Shown: in pieces, positions 40,654-49,208 of the stretch | Position numbering within the stretch: the stretch's first letter is position 1 | Layout: the number at the start of each line of letters is the position of its first letter | NCBI GenBank assembly: GCA_025964695.1 | Contig: JAOPYK010000238.1 | Location: 1 to 49,996, forward strand | Direction: 5' to 3' | DNA from: Streptosporangiaceae bacterium | Lineage (GTDB): Bacteria; Actinomycetota; Actinomycetes; Streptosporangiales; Streptosporangiaceae | Length of the DNA: 49,996 bases | Notes under the pieces: model-generated | The model's input: only the letters and a program-made list of their open reading frames with translations | Databases searched by the model: none | Told to the model about the DNA's origin: nothing | Program-made: the position numbers and the translations under genes

Positions 40654-41604
40654 TCAGGACAGCCGCGAGCGCCGCGCCCTTATGGTCAGGATTACGGCGA
40701 AGATCGCGATACCCACGCCGGTGAGGAGGCAGGGGAAGGCCCCGCCCAATTCGCCGAACTCCAGCGGGCCGAGCCGCCAGCCGAGGAGAGGCGTGAACAG
40801 GCCCACCGTTATCGTGGCGAAGCTGGACGTGATCAGCAGGGCTGCCGCGGCGTACGCCAGAGCGGCCACCAGGACCAGTAGGTGCCCGCGGACAGCCGGG
40901 CTCAGTAGCGGGAGCCGTGCGGACGGTACCGGCATGATCAACGGTTTCACACGTGAAGTGCCAGCGATGGCCCGGGTACGCTTCGCCCCGCGCAAGCCTA
41001 GGATCAGCGACGCGATGAGAACAACGACCGGCAGCGCATAGAAAGGCCATTGCCCCTTCAGGTCTCCGGCGCGGATGCCACTCACAGTGGCTTGCGTGCC
41101 CATCGCCGCCCAGACGTTGGCCCGGGTCAGCGACGCGCCGGTCAGGTCCGCCTGGCCGAAGTCGGCCCAGCTGAGATCGGCGCCGTCCAGTCTGGCCCCG
41201 ACCAGGTCGGCCTGGGTGAGGTCGGCCCAGCTGAGATCGGCGCCGTCCAGTCTGGCCCCGTCCAGTTCCGCCTGGTCCAGGCGCGCGTGGCTGAGATTGG
41301 CGCCGCGGAGATCGGCGCCTTTCAGAGTCGCCTGGGTGAGATCCGTGCCGCGCAGATCGACGCCGCGCAGATCGGCCTTGGTCAGTCCGATCTGGGTGAG
41401 ATCTAGGCACCTCAGGTCCTTCGGCCAGACCTTCCCCGCTTGGATCAGGGACATGAGCTCCTTGCCTGAGTGGCTCGGGTGGCCGCCGTTTCCGCACACC
41501 TTAGGATCCGTGGACGGCCCGAACCCGCCCCCGCAGCCGGTGACCGCCCATCCGACGAACAGCAGCAACACCAGTCTGCCGATCCGAGCTCGCATGGGCG
41601 ACAT
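40654..41604 (-). CDS. Pentapeptide-repeat lipoprotein with C-terminal membrane domain
   Basis: A 316-residue protein. The signal peptide ends in a lipobox-like AVTGCGGG. A pentapeptide-repeat block spans about 68-165 (repeats such as ADLRG, TDLTQ, ANLSH, ADLSW), enough for around five turns of a right-handed beta helix. The C-terminal third has three to four membrane helices (residues about 188-207, 236-276 and 290-310). A 40-bp stretch occurs twice, at 41161-41200 and 41221-41260, showing recent repeat gain. ATG 41604 follows ggaag by 7 bp. Function unknown. Confidence 0.82.
   Translation of the reverse strand: MSPMRARIGRLVLLLFVGWAVTGCGGGFGPSTDPKVCGNGGHPSHSGKELMSLIQAGKVWPKDLRCLDLTQIGLTKADLRGVDLRGTDLTQATLKGADLRGANLSHARLDQAELDGARLDGADLSWADLTQADLVGARLDGADLSWADFGQADLTGASLTRANVWAAMGTQATVSGIRAGDLKGQWPFYALPVVVLIASLILGLRGAKRTRAIAGTSRVKPLIMPVPSARLPLLSPAVRGHLLVLVAALAYAAAALLITSSFATITVGLFTPLLGWRLGPLEFGELGGAFPCLLTGVGIAIFAVILTIRARRSRLS
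41161..41260 (-). repeat. 60-bp period duplication in the pentapeptide block
   Basis: Forty identical bases at 41161-41200 and 41221-41260, in a 60-bp period equal to 20 residues or four pentapeptides (one beta-helix turn). This is a recent in-frame gain of one turn. Confidence 0.9.
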
Positions 41605-41687
41605 CCAGCTTCTTCCAGGGCGGGTGCTGCACCGGAGCGTGGCGTCCAGGCGGGGTCGGCGTCAACCCGCCAACGCTGAAATCCCGG

Positions 41688-41855
41688 CTACGACGGGGGG
41701 AACACACGATGGCCCCCACCGCGCGGGAACAAGTCGTCGGGGAGGGCGGCCCGCAGGCTGATCTGGCTTTGCCGCAGCACCGGGCTACCGATATCAATCG
41801 TCTCGGTATCGACGTTCACCCAGAAGGCGACGGGCTGAATCCTCCACTTTTCCAC
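41688..41855 (-). CDS. Possible small protein after the MFS gene, 55 residues
   Basis: GTG 41855 lies five bases after the MFS stop and opens a 55-residue frame (EKWRIQPVAFWVNVDTETID ...) with natural-looking composition rather than Arg/Pro shadow. No strong ribosome binding site; translation could be coupled to the MFS gene. No family recognised. Confidence 0.3.
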   Translation of the reverse strand: MEKWRIQPVAFWVNVDTETIDIGSPVLRQSQISLRAALPDDLFPRGGGHRVFPPS

Positions 41856-41860
41856 GCTGC

Positions 41861-43132
41861 TCAGCGCACGGATCGGACGCGGTAGGTCAAAGCAGCACCC
41901 AGCGCGGCGGCGACTCCAGTGGCCGTGAACAGGACCGGATATCCCCCACCGGAGGTGATGATGAAGCCGGCCAGGAGCGGAGCGAGTGCGGGCGGGACTA
42001 TCAAACCGATGTTCATGATTCCGAGGTCCTTCGCCCGGTCCTGAACGTTGGGCAGGACCTGGGTCACCAGGGCTTGGTCCACCGCCATGTAGGCGCCGAA
42101 ACCACCTCCCATCAGCGCCGAGGCGCCTATTGCGACGGAGAAGTTCGGAAAACATGCCAGCAAGAACCCGGAGAGCGCCTGTAGCGCCGCGGCGATGGCG
42201 ACGAAGATTCGACGACGTCCCAGACGGTCCGACAGCGTCCCTGCGAGGTAGGTGGCCAGCAGACCCGCGAGGAGATAAACGATGGTCATGACCAGCAGCG
42301 ACTGGTCAGGATTGCGGACCTTCAAGTCGTCGGTCAGGAAGTACAGCATGTAGCAGGTCCCGAAGGAATTGCCCAGGTTCACCAGCAGCCGTCCACCGAA
42401 TGCCCAGGCGAACTCGCGGTTCTTGAGCGAGTCGGCCCAGGACGTGACGATGGAACGCAGGCTCGCCACGTACGCCGTGCCGGAAAATGTCTCGCGGTAC
42501 CTGCCCAGGAACGGCAGGGTGCAGACGATCAGCACCGCTGCTATAAGTACATAGCCTCGCAACAACGACAGGCCCAGGATCGAGAACGCCGCGATCCCCA
42601 CGACGACGCCGAGTGCCTGCGGACCGTAGATGGCGCTGGAGATCATGCCCCGCTGGCGTTCCGGCACCCGGTCGGCGATCACGGCGGTCAGCCCGGCGGT
42701 CGCGGCGCTCAGCCCCGCCACGCTGACCGCCCACCATGCCGTCAACGCTTCCCAACTCGTCTGGAAGCCGGTCATGATCAATCCGACGGCGAGGACCAGC
42801 ATTCCTCCGGCGAGCCAGATCCGTCGCCGGCCGAACCGGGATTGCGACCGGTCGCAGAGCGCACCGCAGACCGGCAACGCCACGAGCGCGACCACTCCCG
42901 ATACGCCGTTGAGTATGGCGAAGTCGCGTACCTTGGAAACCGGGTCGATCGCCGCCAGCTGAAGGGGCAGCAGCAACTGCAAAGGCACCAGGTTGGCCAT
43001 CCAGTACCCGAACCAGATCAGGCTGAACCGGGCGGTCCAGCCGCGTGAGACCGGCTCGCCCGGTTCCGTTAGGGCTTCTGACAGGGTGGCCGGCACCAGT
43101 GTCGGTGCCACTGGCTCGAACTCGGCAGACAT
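41861..43132 (-). CDS. MFS transporter
   Basis: A 423-residue, 12-helix major facilitator. The N half has the FSLIWFGYWMANLVPLQLLL helix and a loop 2-3 motif CDRSQSRFGRRRIW; the C half repeats it as LSDRLGRRRIFVA. ATG 43132 (MSAEFEPVAP) is preferred to an upstream start at 43222 because ggag lies 6 bp before it. It is the last gene of a run of minus-strand genes (SMP-30, SMP-30, SDR, PLP enzyme, MFS), suggesting uptake or export of the pathway compound. Confidence 0.9.
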   Translation of the reverse strand: MSAEFEPVAPTLVPATLSEALTEPGEPVSRGWTARFSLIWFGYWMANLVPLQLLLPLQLAAIDPVSKVRDFAILNGVSGVVALVALPVCGALCDRSQSRFGRRRIWLAGGMLVLAVGLIMTGFQTSWEALTAWWAVSVAGLSAATAGLTAVIADRVPERQRGMISSAIYGPQALGVVVGIAAFSILGLSLLRGYVLIAAVLIVCTLPFLGRYRETFSGTAYVASLRSIVTSWADSLKNREFAWAFGGRLLVNLGNSFGTCYMLYFLTDDLKVRNPDQSLLVMTIVYLLAGLLATYLAGTLSDRLGRRRIFVAIAAALQALSGFLLACFPNFSVAIGASALMGGGFGAYMAVDQALVTQVLPNVQDRAKDLGIMNIGLIVPPALAPLLAGFIITSGGGYPVLFTATGVAAALGAALTYRVRSVR

Positions 43133-43243
43133 CGGCGCTCCGACTTGGCGGACGTGTAGTGCGATCCACCAGGGTTGAAAGCGATGGACCGTGTGACCCC
43201 GGCGCTGTTGTTCGACATCCATGCAGTCGCTGCACGGATCGGA

Positions 43244-44496
43244 TCAGAGGAAGGCTCGACCTTCGCCGCGATAGGTCAGCGCCTGGTCGACGATCTTCGT
43301 ACCGGAGACCAGATAGAGGCTGTTGACCCGCTCGCAGAGTTCACCGGCCTTGGCGTGCCGGAACCACACGTGCTGACCGAGCCGCAAGCCGCGCGCCGCG
43401 TCGCCCAGAACGGGGGTCTGCACCTCGCCGGCACCTTCGAGCGGATTCATCCGCAATCCCCTCGGCCAGGTCAGGGACGGCAACGGTCGGTGCCGGCCGG
43501 CCCGGAGGCGACCCAGCCTCCGCCGAGCACCGTGGCGATCTTCGCCGATGGGCGGCGTACGACCGGCATGACGAAGTAAGCCGCAGGAAGGGGCCGGAAT
43601 CGCCGGTAGAAGTCGAACAGCCCTGGCCCGTACAGACCCGATCCGGCACCGATCTCGGTGATGACCGGCTCGGAGGCGGTCTGCTCGATGCTCCCGGTAC
43701 CGCCGCCGTTGACGAACAGCAGCGGTGCGATGTCTTGAACAGCGGCGATCGCGGTGGCGCGGCGCTCGCGGAGTTCGCGGGCCGACAGCCTCTGCATCGC
43801 GCGCAGTGCCGCGCGCTTGATCGGGGACCCCGGTTGGTTGTCGCCCAGCCCGGCGATCTGGCCTTCGTAGGACAAGATGCCGACCAGCTCGAAACCTGCT
43901 CGGGCGACGACCGCGTGGGCCAGGGTGGCGGCTTGCCGTGGGGTATGCACGGGTGACCGGTACGGTCCGAGGTGCACTCGGCCGCCGACGAACTCCAACG
44001 ACGCGTCCAAGTCCAAGCAGACTCGAATGTCAGGACGCCGCGCGCCGACCGCGGCGTCGATGAAGTCCAGTTGGTCGACGGAGTCGATCATGAGGGTTAC
44101 TCGCGAGGCCAGCCGTTCGTCGGCGACCAGCAGCCGCAGTGATTCCCGGTCCGCCGTCGGGTATCCGATCACCACGTCGGCATGGCCCTCGGCGAGCCAC
44201 AGTGCCTCGGCGAGGGTGAATGCGAGGATGCCGCTGAACCCGTTCTGCGCCATCGCGCGGTCGATCAGGGCACGGCTGCGGACCGACTTGCTCGCCAACC
44301 GGATGGTGGCGAGCCCATCCGTCCGCCGCACCAGTTCGGCCGCGTTGGCGTCGAAGGCATCGAGGTCCACCACGGCGAAGGGCGGGTCCAGCTGCTCCGT
44401 CGCCTGCTCGAGTTGCCGCATGCGGTCCTCGCCCGCGCCCGGCCTGAAGCCACGCGCCGGCCCGTTCTCCTGGCCGGCCAACAGCTTCGCACTCAC
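43244..44496 (-). pseudogene. PLP-dependent racemase/amino acid deaminase, broken by a 1-bp frameshift
   Basis: The N-terminal part from GTG 44496 (ribosome site ggaaggg) is an alanine racemase-type TIM barrel: DPPFAVVDLDAFDANA, PLP Lys in RLASKSVRSRALID, GYPTADRES and FVNGGGTGS. The frame stops at 43471. The missing C-terminal domain continues in another frame to 43244, with MNPLEGAGEVQTPVLG and WFRHAKAGELCERVN carrying the metal-binding His and Cys of D-threonine aldolase-like enzymes. Adding one base near 43483 restores GTDR-LPSLTW. It is either inactive, a sequencing error, or recoded; the sequence alone cannot decide. Confidence 0.85.
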
Positions 44497-44563
44497 CGTT
44501 GTATCCCTTCCGTGGGTTGTCCGATCGCTCGTCCCCCGACGTGGCGAGTGCAGGTCCGGGCCG

Positions 44564-45391
44564 TCACGAGCTGACCTTCCCGGCCGCGAGCAGTTTGGTC
44601 CGGCGTCGTCGGCCCGCCGCCTCGGCACGCGGGATCGCCCAATACATCAGCTGTGGAAACACGCCCGCGACGCGCTGGAACCGTCCCGCCAGCGGCGGGA
44701 AGACGACCTCGACCGGCTTGTTGACGATGGCGTTCACGACGACCCTGGCTATCTGCTCCGGTGCGTGCGACTTCTCCGCGAAGGCGATCACCGACGTGGG
44801 GTCGGCCATCTCCTGGTCGAGCATCGCCGTCCGGGTGGACGGCGGATGGATGATCGTGAAGTTGATCGGACCGTGCCGCTCCTCGATGGCGACGCTGTGG
44901 TGGAAGGCCCGGATGGCGTGCTTGGTGCCGCTGTAGGTCGCGTACCCGCTCAACGGGAGAAACGAGGTCATGCTGCAGATGTTGATGATGTGCCCGCGCC
45001 CGTGGACGGTCATCCGCTGCAGCGCCGTATGGACACCGGTGATGGTGCCGAGCAGATTGACCTCGACGATGTCGCGGTGCTTATCGATACTGAGGTCGCG
45101 CGCATTGCCGGTATGGATGATCCCGGCATTGTTGACGAGGACGTCGACGGGGCCGAATTCGGCCTCGGCCGCATCGAACGCCCCGCTCCATTCGGCGGGA
45201 TCCCGGATGTCCAGCCCGATGGCGCTGGTACGGCCGCCCAGGCGTAGCGCCAGGGACCGGGCCGCCTCCTCGTTGATGTCGGTCAGCATCACGCGATACC
45301 CGCGATCAGCCGCCAACGTCGCAATCGCGGCGCCGATCCCGTTGGCCGCACCGGTAACGAGGATGACGTAATCCTCTTTTCGCCTCTGCAT
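44564..45391 (-). CDS. SDR-family oxidoreductase
   Basis: A 275-residue classical short-chain dehydrogenase: TGAANGIGAAI cofactor loop, DIR after strand 4, LVNNAGI, and catalytic Ser with YATYSGTK. The acidic TDIN at the end of strand 2 suggests NAD preference. The C-terminal ~70 residues (VVVNAIVNKPVEVVFPPLAG) match membrane-associated SDRs in lipid or steroid metabolism. ATG 45391 is likely; GTG 45397 is the other option. The promoter motif at 45398-45431 would place the transcription start almost at the ATG, so the mRNA may be leaderless. Confidence 0.88.
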   Translation of the reverse strand: MQRRKEDYVILVTGAANGIGAAIATLAADRGYRVMLTDINEEAARSLALRLGGRTSAIGLDIRDPAEWSGAFDAAEAEFGPVDVLVNNAGIIHTGNARDLSIDKHRDIVEVNLLGTITGVHTALQRMTVHGRGHIINICSMTSFLPLSGYATYSGTKHAIRAFHHSVAIEERHGPINFTIIHPPSTRTAMLDQEMADPTSVIAFAEKSHAPEQIARVVVNAIVNKPVEVVFPPLAGRFQRVAGVFPQLMYWAIPRAEAAGRRRRTKLLAAGKVSS

Positions 45392-45397
45392 CGCCAC

Positions 45398-45431
45398 AGC
45401 ATGGCTTGGTCAAGCGTCCAAGTCAAGCGTT
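45398..45431 (-). promoter_or_regulatory. Direct-repeat promoter motif before the SDR gene
   Basis: On the minus strand, acgcttgac occurs twice 13 bp apart (plus-strand gtcaagcgtt 45422-45431 and gtcaagcgtc 45409-45418). The first includes TTGACT as a -35 site with CATGCT 17 bp further on. The same ten bases recur before the aldehyde dehydrogenase gene (47448-47457). Confidence 0.5.
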
Positions 45432-45436
45432 CAGTT

Positions 45437-46432
45437 CTATTCTTCGGTCAGCTGGAGACACTCGATCCGGCCACCGTTCAGCCGTCCCGACTCCTCCGCG
45501 TCGAGGGTCGGTACGGTCGCGACGAACAGGGAGGTCTTGTCCCGGCCGCCAACGACGCAGCTGAGGGTGTGCTGTGAGGTCCTGACCCTTTCCAAGACGG
45601 TTCCGGACTCACCGATCCGGACGCTCTCTCCACGCAGCGCGTTGGCGACCCAGATCGTGCCGTCGCCGGCGTCCGCGATGTCGTCGGGCGCGATCGGCCA
45701 TCCGGAGCGTTGCGCGATCCGTGGCCGATCCATGAACGCCGACACCCGCCTCGTCATCGTGCCGACGACGCCAGGGGCGTTCAGAGCCCGCCACAGCCAC
45801 GGCTGGATCAACGATGCCCACGGCCGCGGACCGGAAAGCCGGCCGTCCGGCAGCACGGTGAAGGCGGTCAGGCGGAACGCCAGGGTCTCGGCGACCACGA
45901 ACGTGTGCCCGGCGTCGAGGAAGCAGCAGCCGTTGGGGAAGGTCAGCGGCTCGGTCAGGCTGAGTACCGAACCGTCCACCTCGAGACAGATCACCGCCGT
46001 CTGCGGCACGCCGGGCGGGGCGTAGAGCGCGGAGTGGGCGGCGTCGCGCGTGCGGGCCTCGTAGTCGAAACCGTAGTTGCCGACGTACGCGCGCCCGCGG
46101 GAGTCGGTGATCATGTCGTTCAGCGGCCCGGGAGCGATCGCGCTCAGGTCGGCGTGCACGACCAGTTCCCCATCAGGTTCGCGGCGGTACACCCGATTGT
46201 CGTGGCCGGACAGGACGAGCAGCCGGCCGTCCGGCAGCCGGCCGAGGCCGCCTGCTCCCTCCAGCCGGGCCACCTGGCCCAGACCGGCGGAGGCGGTCCA
46301 GCGATACACCAGCCCGTGCACGATGTCGGAGAACCACAGGGCGTCGTCGTGCCAGCGCAACGCCTGCGGCAGCCCGATGCCCTCGATGATGGGCGTCGTC
46401 CGCCTCCGGCGCGCCTGGAGACCGACGCTCAC
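45437..46432 (-). CDS. SMP-30/gluconolactonase-like protein (second of a tandem pair)
   Basis: A 331-residue six-bladed beta-propeller of the SMP-30/gluconolactonase/LRE group: IGLPQALRWHDDALWFSDIV, GRLPDGRLLVLSGHDNRVY, PLNDMITDSRGRAYVGNYGF, FPNGCCFLDAGHTFVVAETL and a closing ANALRGESVRIGE. The metal-binding Glu, Asn and Asp positions of the family are represented. GTG 46432 overlaps the upstream SMP-30 stop (GTGA). It is roughly half identical to that neighbour by eye and likely arose by tandem duplication. Lactone or ester hydrolysis is the usual activity. Confidence 0.88.
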   Translation of the reverse strand: MSVGLQARRRRTTPIIEGIGLPQALRWHDDALWFSDIVHGLVYRWTASAGLGQVARLEGAGGLGRLPDGRLLVLSGHDNRVYRREPDGELVVHADLSAIAPGPLNDMITDSRGRAYVGNYGFDYEARTRDAAHSALYAPPGVPQTAVICLEVDGSVLSLTEPLTFPNGCCFLDAGHTFVVAETLAFRLTAFTVLPDGRLSGPRPWASLIQPWLWRALNAPGVVGTMTRRVSAFMDRPRIAQRSGWPIAPDDIADAGDGTIWVANALRGESVRIGESGTVLERVRTSQHTLSCVVGGRDKTSLFVATVPTLDAEESGRLNGGRIECLQLTEE

Positions 46433-47400
46433 AGGCGGAGCATCTCGATGCGGCCGCCGTTGATCTCGCCCGCTCGTACCGGGTCGTCGGTGGGAACGGT
46501 CGCGGCGAACAGCGTGCGGCCGTCCGCCCCGGCGACCAGGCAGCTGAGGGTGTGCTGGCTGGTCGCGACACGGTCGAGCACCCGCCCGCCCTCGGCGACC
46601 CGCACGCACTCGCCCCGCAGCGCGTTGGCGACCCAGATCGTGGTGCCGTCGGCGTCCCAGGCGATCCCGTCCGGGGCGATCGGCGAGCTGGATCGCTTCG
46701 CTACGACCGGGTGATCCAGGAGCGCCGAAATCCGGCGCGTCACCCGGCCCGGCAGACCGGGATGGTTCACCAGGCGCCACAGCAGCGGCGAGATCAGAGG
46801 AGCCCACGTCCGCGAGTCGGCGATGGTGCCGTCGGGCTGGACGGTGAAGGCCGTCAACCGCATCGCCAGCGTCTCGGCCACCACGATGGTGCGGCAGTCG
46901 TCAGTGATGACGCACCCGTTGGGGAACAGCGTCGGATCGCTGACCCCGAGGAGCCGTCCGTCCGGCGCGAGGCAGGCGATGGGCGTCGCGGGAGGTCCCG
47001 GAGGTGCGTAGAGCATCGAGTTGGGGTTCTCGCGTACGAAGGCGTGGTAGTCGAAACCGAAGTTCCCGACGTAGGCGCGGCCTTGCGGATCGACCAGCAT
47101 GTCGTTGACCGGGCCGCCCGCGATGTCGCGCAGATCGGCGTGTTCGACCAGCCGGCCGTCCGGTTCGAGACGGTAGACGCACCCACCGTCCATGGAGACG
47201 ACGAGCATTCGTCCGTCCGGGAGCCAGCCGAGTCCCCCGGCGCGGCCCGGCACGCTGACGATCGTCTCCACCTCGCCTGCGCCGTCCCACCGATGCACCG
47301 TGCCGTGCGCGAGATCACAAAACCACAGGGCGTCGTGGTGCCAGCGCAACGACTCTGGAACGCCGAATCCGCTCAGCGCGACCGACGCCGTCCGTTTCAT
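46429..47400 (-). CDS. SMP-30/gluconolactonase-like protein (first of a tandem pair)
   Basis: A 323-residue beta-propeller with FGVPESLRWHHDALWFCDLA, GWLPDGRMLVVSMDGGCVYR, PVNDMLVDPQGRAYVGNFGF, FPNGCVITDDCRTIVVAETL, and ANALRGECVRVAEGG. Same blade order and motifs as the next gene. ATG 47400 faces the aldehyde dehydrogenase; the 116-bp gap between is a divergent promoter region. In this context it probably opens or forms a lactone in the same pathway (inference). Confidence 0.88.
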   Translation of the reverse strand: MKRTASVALSGFGVPESLRWHHDALWFCDLAHGTVHRWDGAGEVETIVSVPGRAGGLGWLPDGRMLVVSMDGGCVYRLEPDGRLVEHADLRDIAGGPVNDMLVDPQGRAYVGNFGFDYHAFVRENPNSMLYAPPGPPATPIACLAPDGRLLGVSDPTLFPNGCVITDDCRTIVVAETLAMRLTAFTVQPDGTIADSRTWAPLISPLLWRLVNHPGLPGRVTRRISALLDHPVVAKRSSSPIAPDGIAWDADGTTIWVANALRGECVRVAEGGRVLDRVATSQHTLSCLVAGADGRTLFAATVPTDDPVRAGEINGGRIEMLRL

Positions 47401-47447
47401 GCAACGCGCTCCTCGCTGTCACCGGTATAAGTTAGTCAGACGTACTA

Positions 47448-47481
47448 GACGCTTGACTTGTACAGATGACCGTTTCATTCT
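47448..47481 (+). promoter_or_regulatory. Aldehyde dehydrogenase promoter with shared motif
   Basis: gacgcttgac at 47448-47457 is identical (as reverse complement) to the site before the SDR gene. It contains TTGACT, with cattct 17 bp downstream (47476-47481) as -10. That places the transcription start near 47488, so ATG 47466 would not be in the message and GTG 47517 is the start. Confidence 0.5.
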
Positions 47482-47516
47482 TACCTGACTTAGTCAACGG
47501 CCATGCGGGAGTATCC

Positions 47517-49094
47517 GTGACACTGATTCCGAACGTCCCTGCGGCAGATAGCTCATCCGGCCGCGGCATCGCGGTGGACAACCCGGCGACGGGTGATGTG
47601 ATCGGACGAGTCGCCGACACCGACGCCGAGCAGGTCCAGGCCGCGGTATCACGGGCCAGGCAGGCGCAGCCTGCCTGGGCGAAGCTCGGTGTCCGAAGCC
47701 GCGCAGAGCTGTTCACACGCAGCCGGCGCTGGTTGCTGAGCCACCGGCAAGAGGTCATCGACTCCATCGTCGCCGAGAACGGAAAGGCGGAGGAAGACGC
47801 GATCGTCGAGCTCGTCTACTGCGTCAGCGCCTTCTCCTACTGGGCCAAGCGCGCGCGGCGCTACCTCGCCGACGCGCGGGTGCGATCCCTGTCGCCGTTC
47901 GTCCTGGGACGCAGCATGTACACCCGCCGGGAACCCCTCGGCGTGGTCGGCGTCATCGGGCCGTGGAACAACCCGCTGATCAACTCCTTCGGCGATGCGA
48001 TCCCCGCGCTCGCGGCAGGCAACGCCGTCGTGCTCAAGCCGTCGGAGTACACACCGCTGACCGCTCTGCTCATGCAGACCATGGCCCGCGAGTGCGGCTG
48101 GCCCGATGACGTCTTCCAGGTCGTCACCGGCTCCGGCGCCACCGGCGAGGCCCTGGTCGACGCCGTCGACTTCGTCATGTTCACCGGATCGACCCGGACC
48201 GGCCGTGCCGTCGCCGCCCGCGCCGCCCAGCGGCTCATCCCGAGTTCGCTCGAACTCGGCGGCAAGGACGCGTTGATCGTCCTGGCTGACGCTCCGTTGG
48301 AGCGGGCGGTCAACGTCGCCGTGCACGGCGCGCTTTTCAACGGCGGGCAGACCTGCACGTCGGTGGAGCGGGTGTACGTGGAGGCGCCCGTGTACGACGA
48401 GTTCGTCACGCGGGTGCGGCGGCGGTTCGAGAAGGTGACCATGGGTCAGACCGGGGGGCTGGGACGTGCCGACGTCGGGGCCATGACCTTCCCGGCGCAG
48501 GTCGACATCGTCGCCGAGCATGTCCGCGACGCGGTGGACCGCGGCGCCCGGGTGCTGGTCGGCGGGCAGGCGACCAGCGGTCCCGGCCGGTTCTTCGAAC
48601 CCACCCTGCTGGTCGATGTCGACCACTCGATGCGTTGCATGCGCGAGGAGACGTTCGGCCCGACATTGCCGATCATGAAGGTGGCGGACGCCGAGGAGGC
48701 GGTACGGCTGACCAACGACAGCGGGTACGGCCTGCAGGCGTCCATCGTCAGTTCCGACATATCCCGTGCTCGGCAACTGGCCGCCCGCCTTCAGGTCGGC
48801 TGCGTCACCATCAACGACGCCCAGTCGAACTACATGGCTCTCGGCCTGCCCATGGGTGGCTGGAAGGACTCGGGGCTCGGTGTCCGGCACGGGGCTGAGG
48901 GCATCCGCAAGTACACCAGGCTGCAGTCGGTCTCGGTCAATGCTCATCCGATGCGGCGTGATCTGCACATGATCCCGTTCGATCCGAAGTCGTACCGTTT
49001 CATCCTCCGCCTGGTGACGTTGATGTACGGCAGGCACCTTCGAGACCGGAGCCGTTCATCACGGGCCGTTTCGGATCCGGAGTCCAACGGTTGA
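47517..49094 (+). CDS. Aldehyde dehydrogenase (succinate-semialdehyde dehydrogenase-like)
   Basis: A 525-residue NAD(P)-dependent aldehyde dehydrogenase. It shows GPWNNPLINS, VVLKPSEYTPLTALL, FTGSTRTGRAVAA, the catalytic Glu in LELGGKDALIV, the catalytic Cys in NGGQTCTSVERV and EETFGPTLPIM. GTG 47517 is chosen because gggag lies 5 bp before it. The C-terminal extension (PFDPKSYRFILRLVTLMYGR) is like that of mycobacterial GabD2-type enzymes. It is divergent from the SMP-30 operon and convergent with a TetR gene. Confidence 0.92.
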   Translation: MTLIPNVPAADSSSGRGIAVDNPATGDVIGRVADTDAEQVQAAVSRARQAQPAWAKLGVRSRAELFTRSRRWLLSHRQEVIDSIVAENGKAEEDAIVELVYCVSAFSYWAKRARRYLADARVRSLSPFVLGRSMYTRREPLGVVGVIGPWNNPLINSFGDAIPALAAGNAVVLKPSEYTPLTALLMQTMARECGWPDDVFQVVTGSGATGEALVDAVDFVMFTGSTRTGRAVAARAAQRLIPSSLELGGKDALIVLADAPLERAVNVAVHGALFNGGQTCTSVERVYVEAPVYDEFVTRVRRRFEKVTMGQTGGLGRADVGAMTFPAQVDIVAEHVRDAVDRGARVLVGGQATSGPGRFFEPTLLVDVDHSMRCMREETFGPTLPIMKVADAEEAVRLTNDSGYGLQASIVSSDISRARQLAARLQVGCVTINDAQSNYMALGLPMGGWKDSGLGVRHGAEGIRKYTRLQSVSVNAHPMRRDLHMIPFDPKSYRFILRLVTLMYGRHLRDRSRSSRAVSDPESNG

Positions 49095-49148
49095 TACCGG
49101 CTTCCGCCAGCCAATCTACGAACCTTCGACGGAGCGGGGGCCGACAGC

Positions 49149-49176
49149 GGGGCGGGTGCCACCCGGCACCCGCCCC
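49149..49176. terminator. Bidirectional terminator between ALDH and tetR
   Basis: ggggcgggtgcc (49149-49160) and ggcacccgcccc (49165-49176) form a perfect 12-bp stem with an accc loop, in the 114-bp space between the two convergent genes. Confidence 0.88.
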
Positions 49177-49208
49177 GGTGTACGGGTCCGGTCCGTGAGG
49201 GCCGCTCG

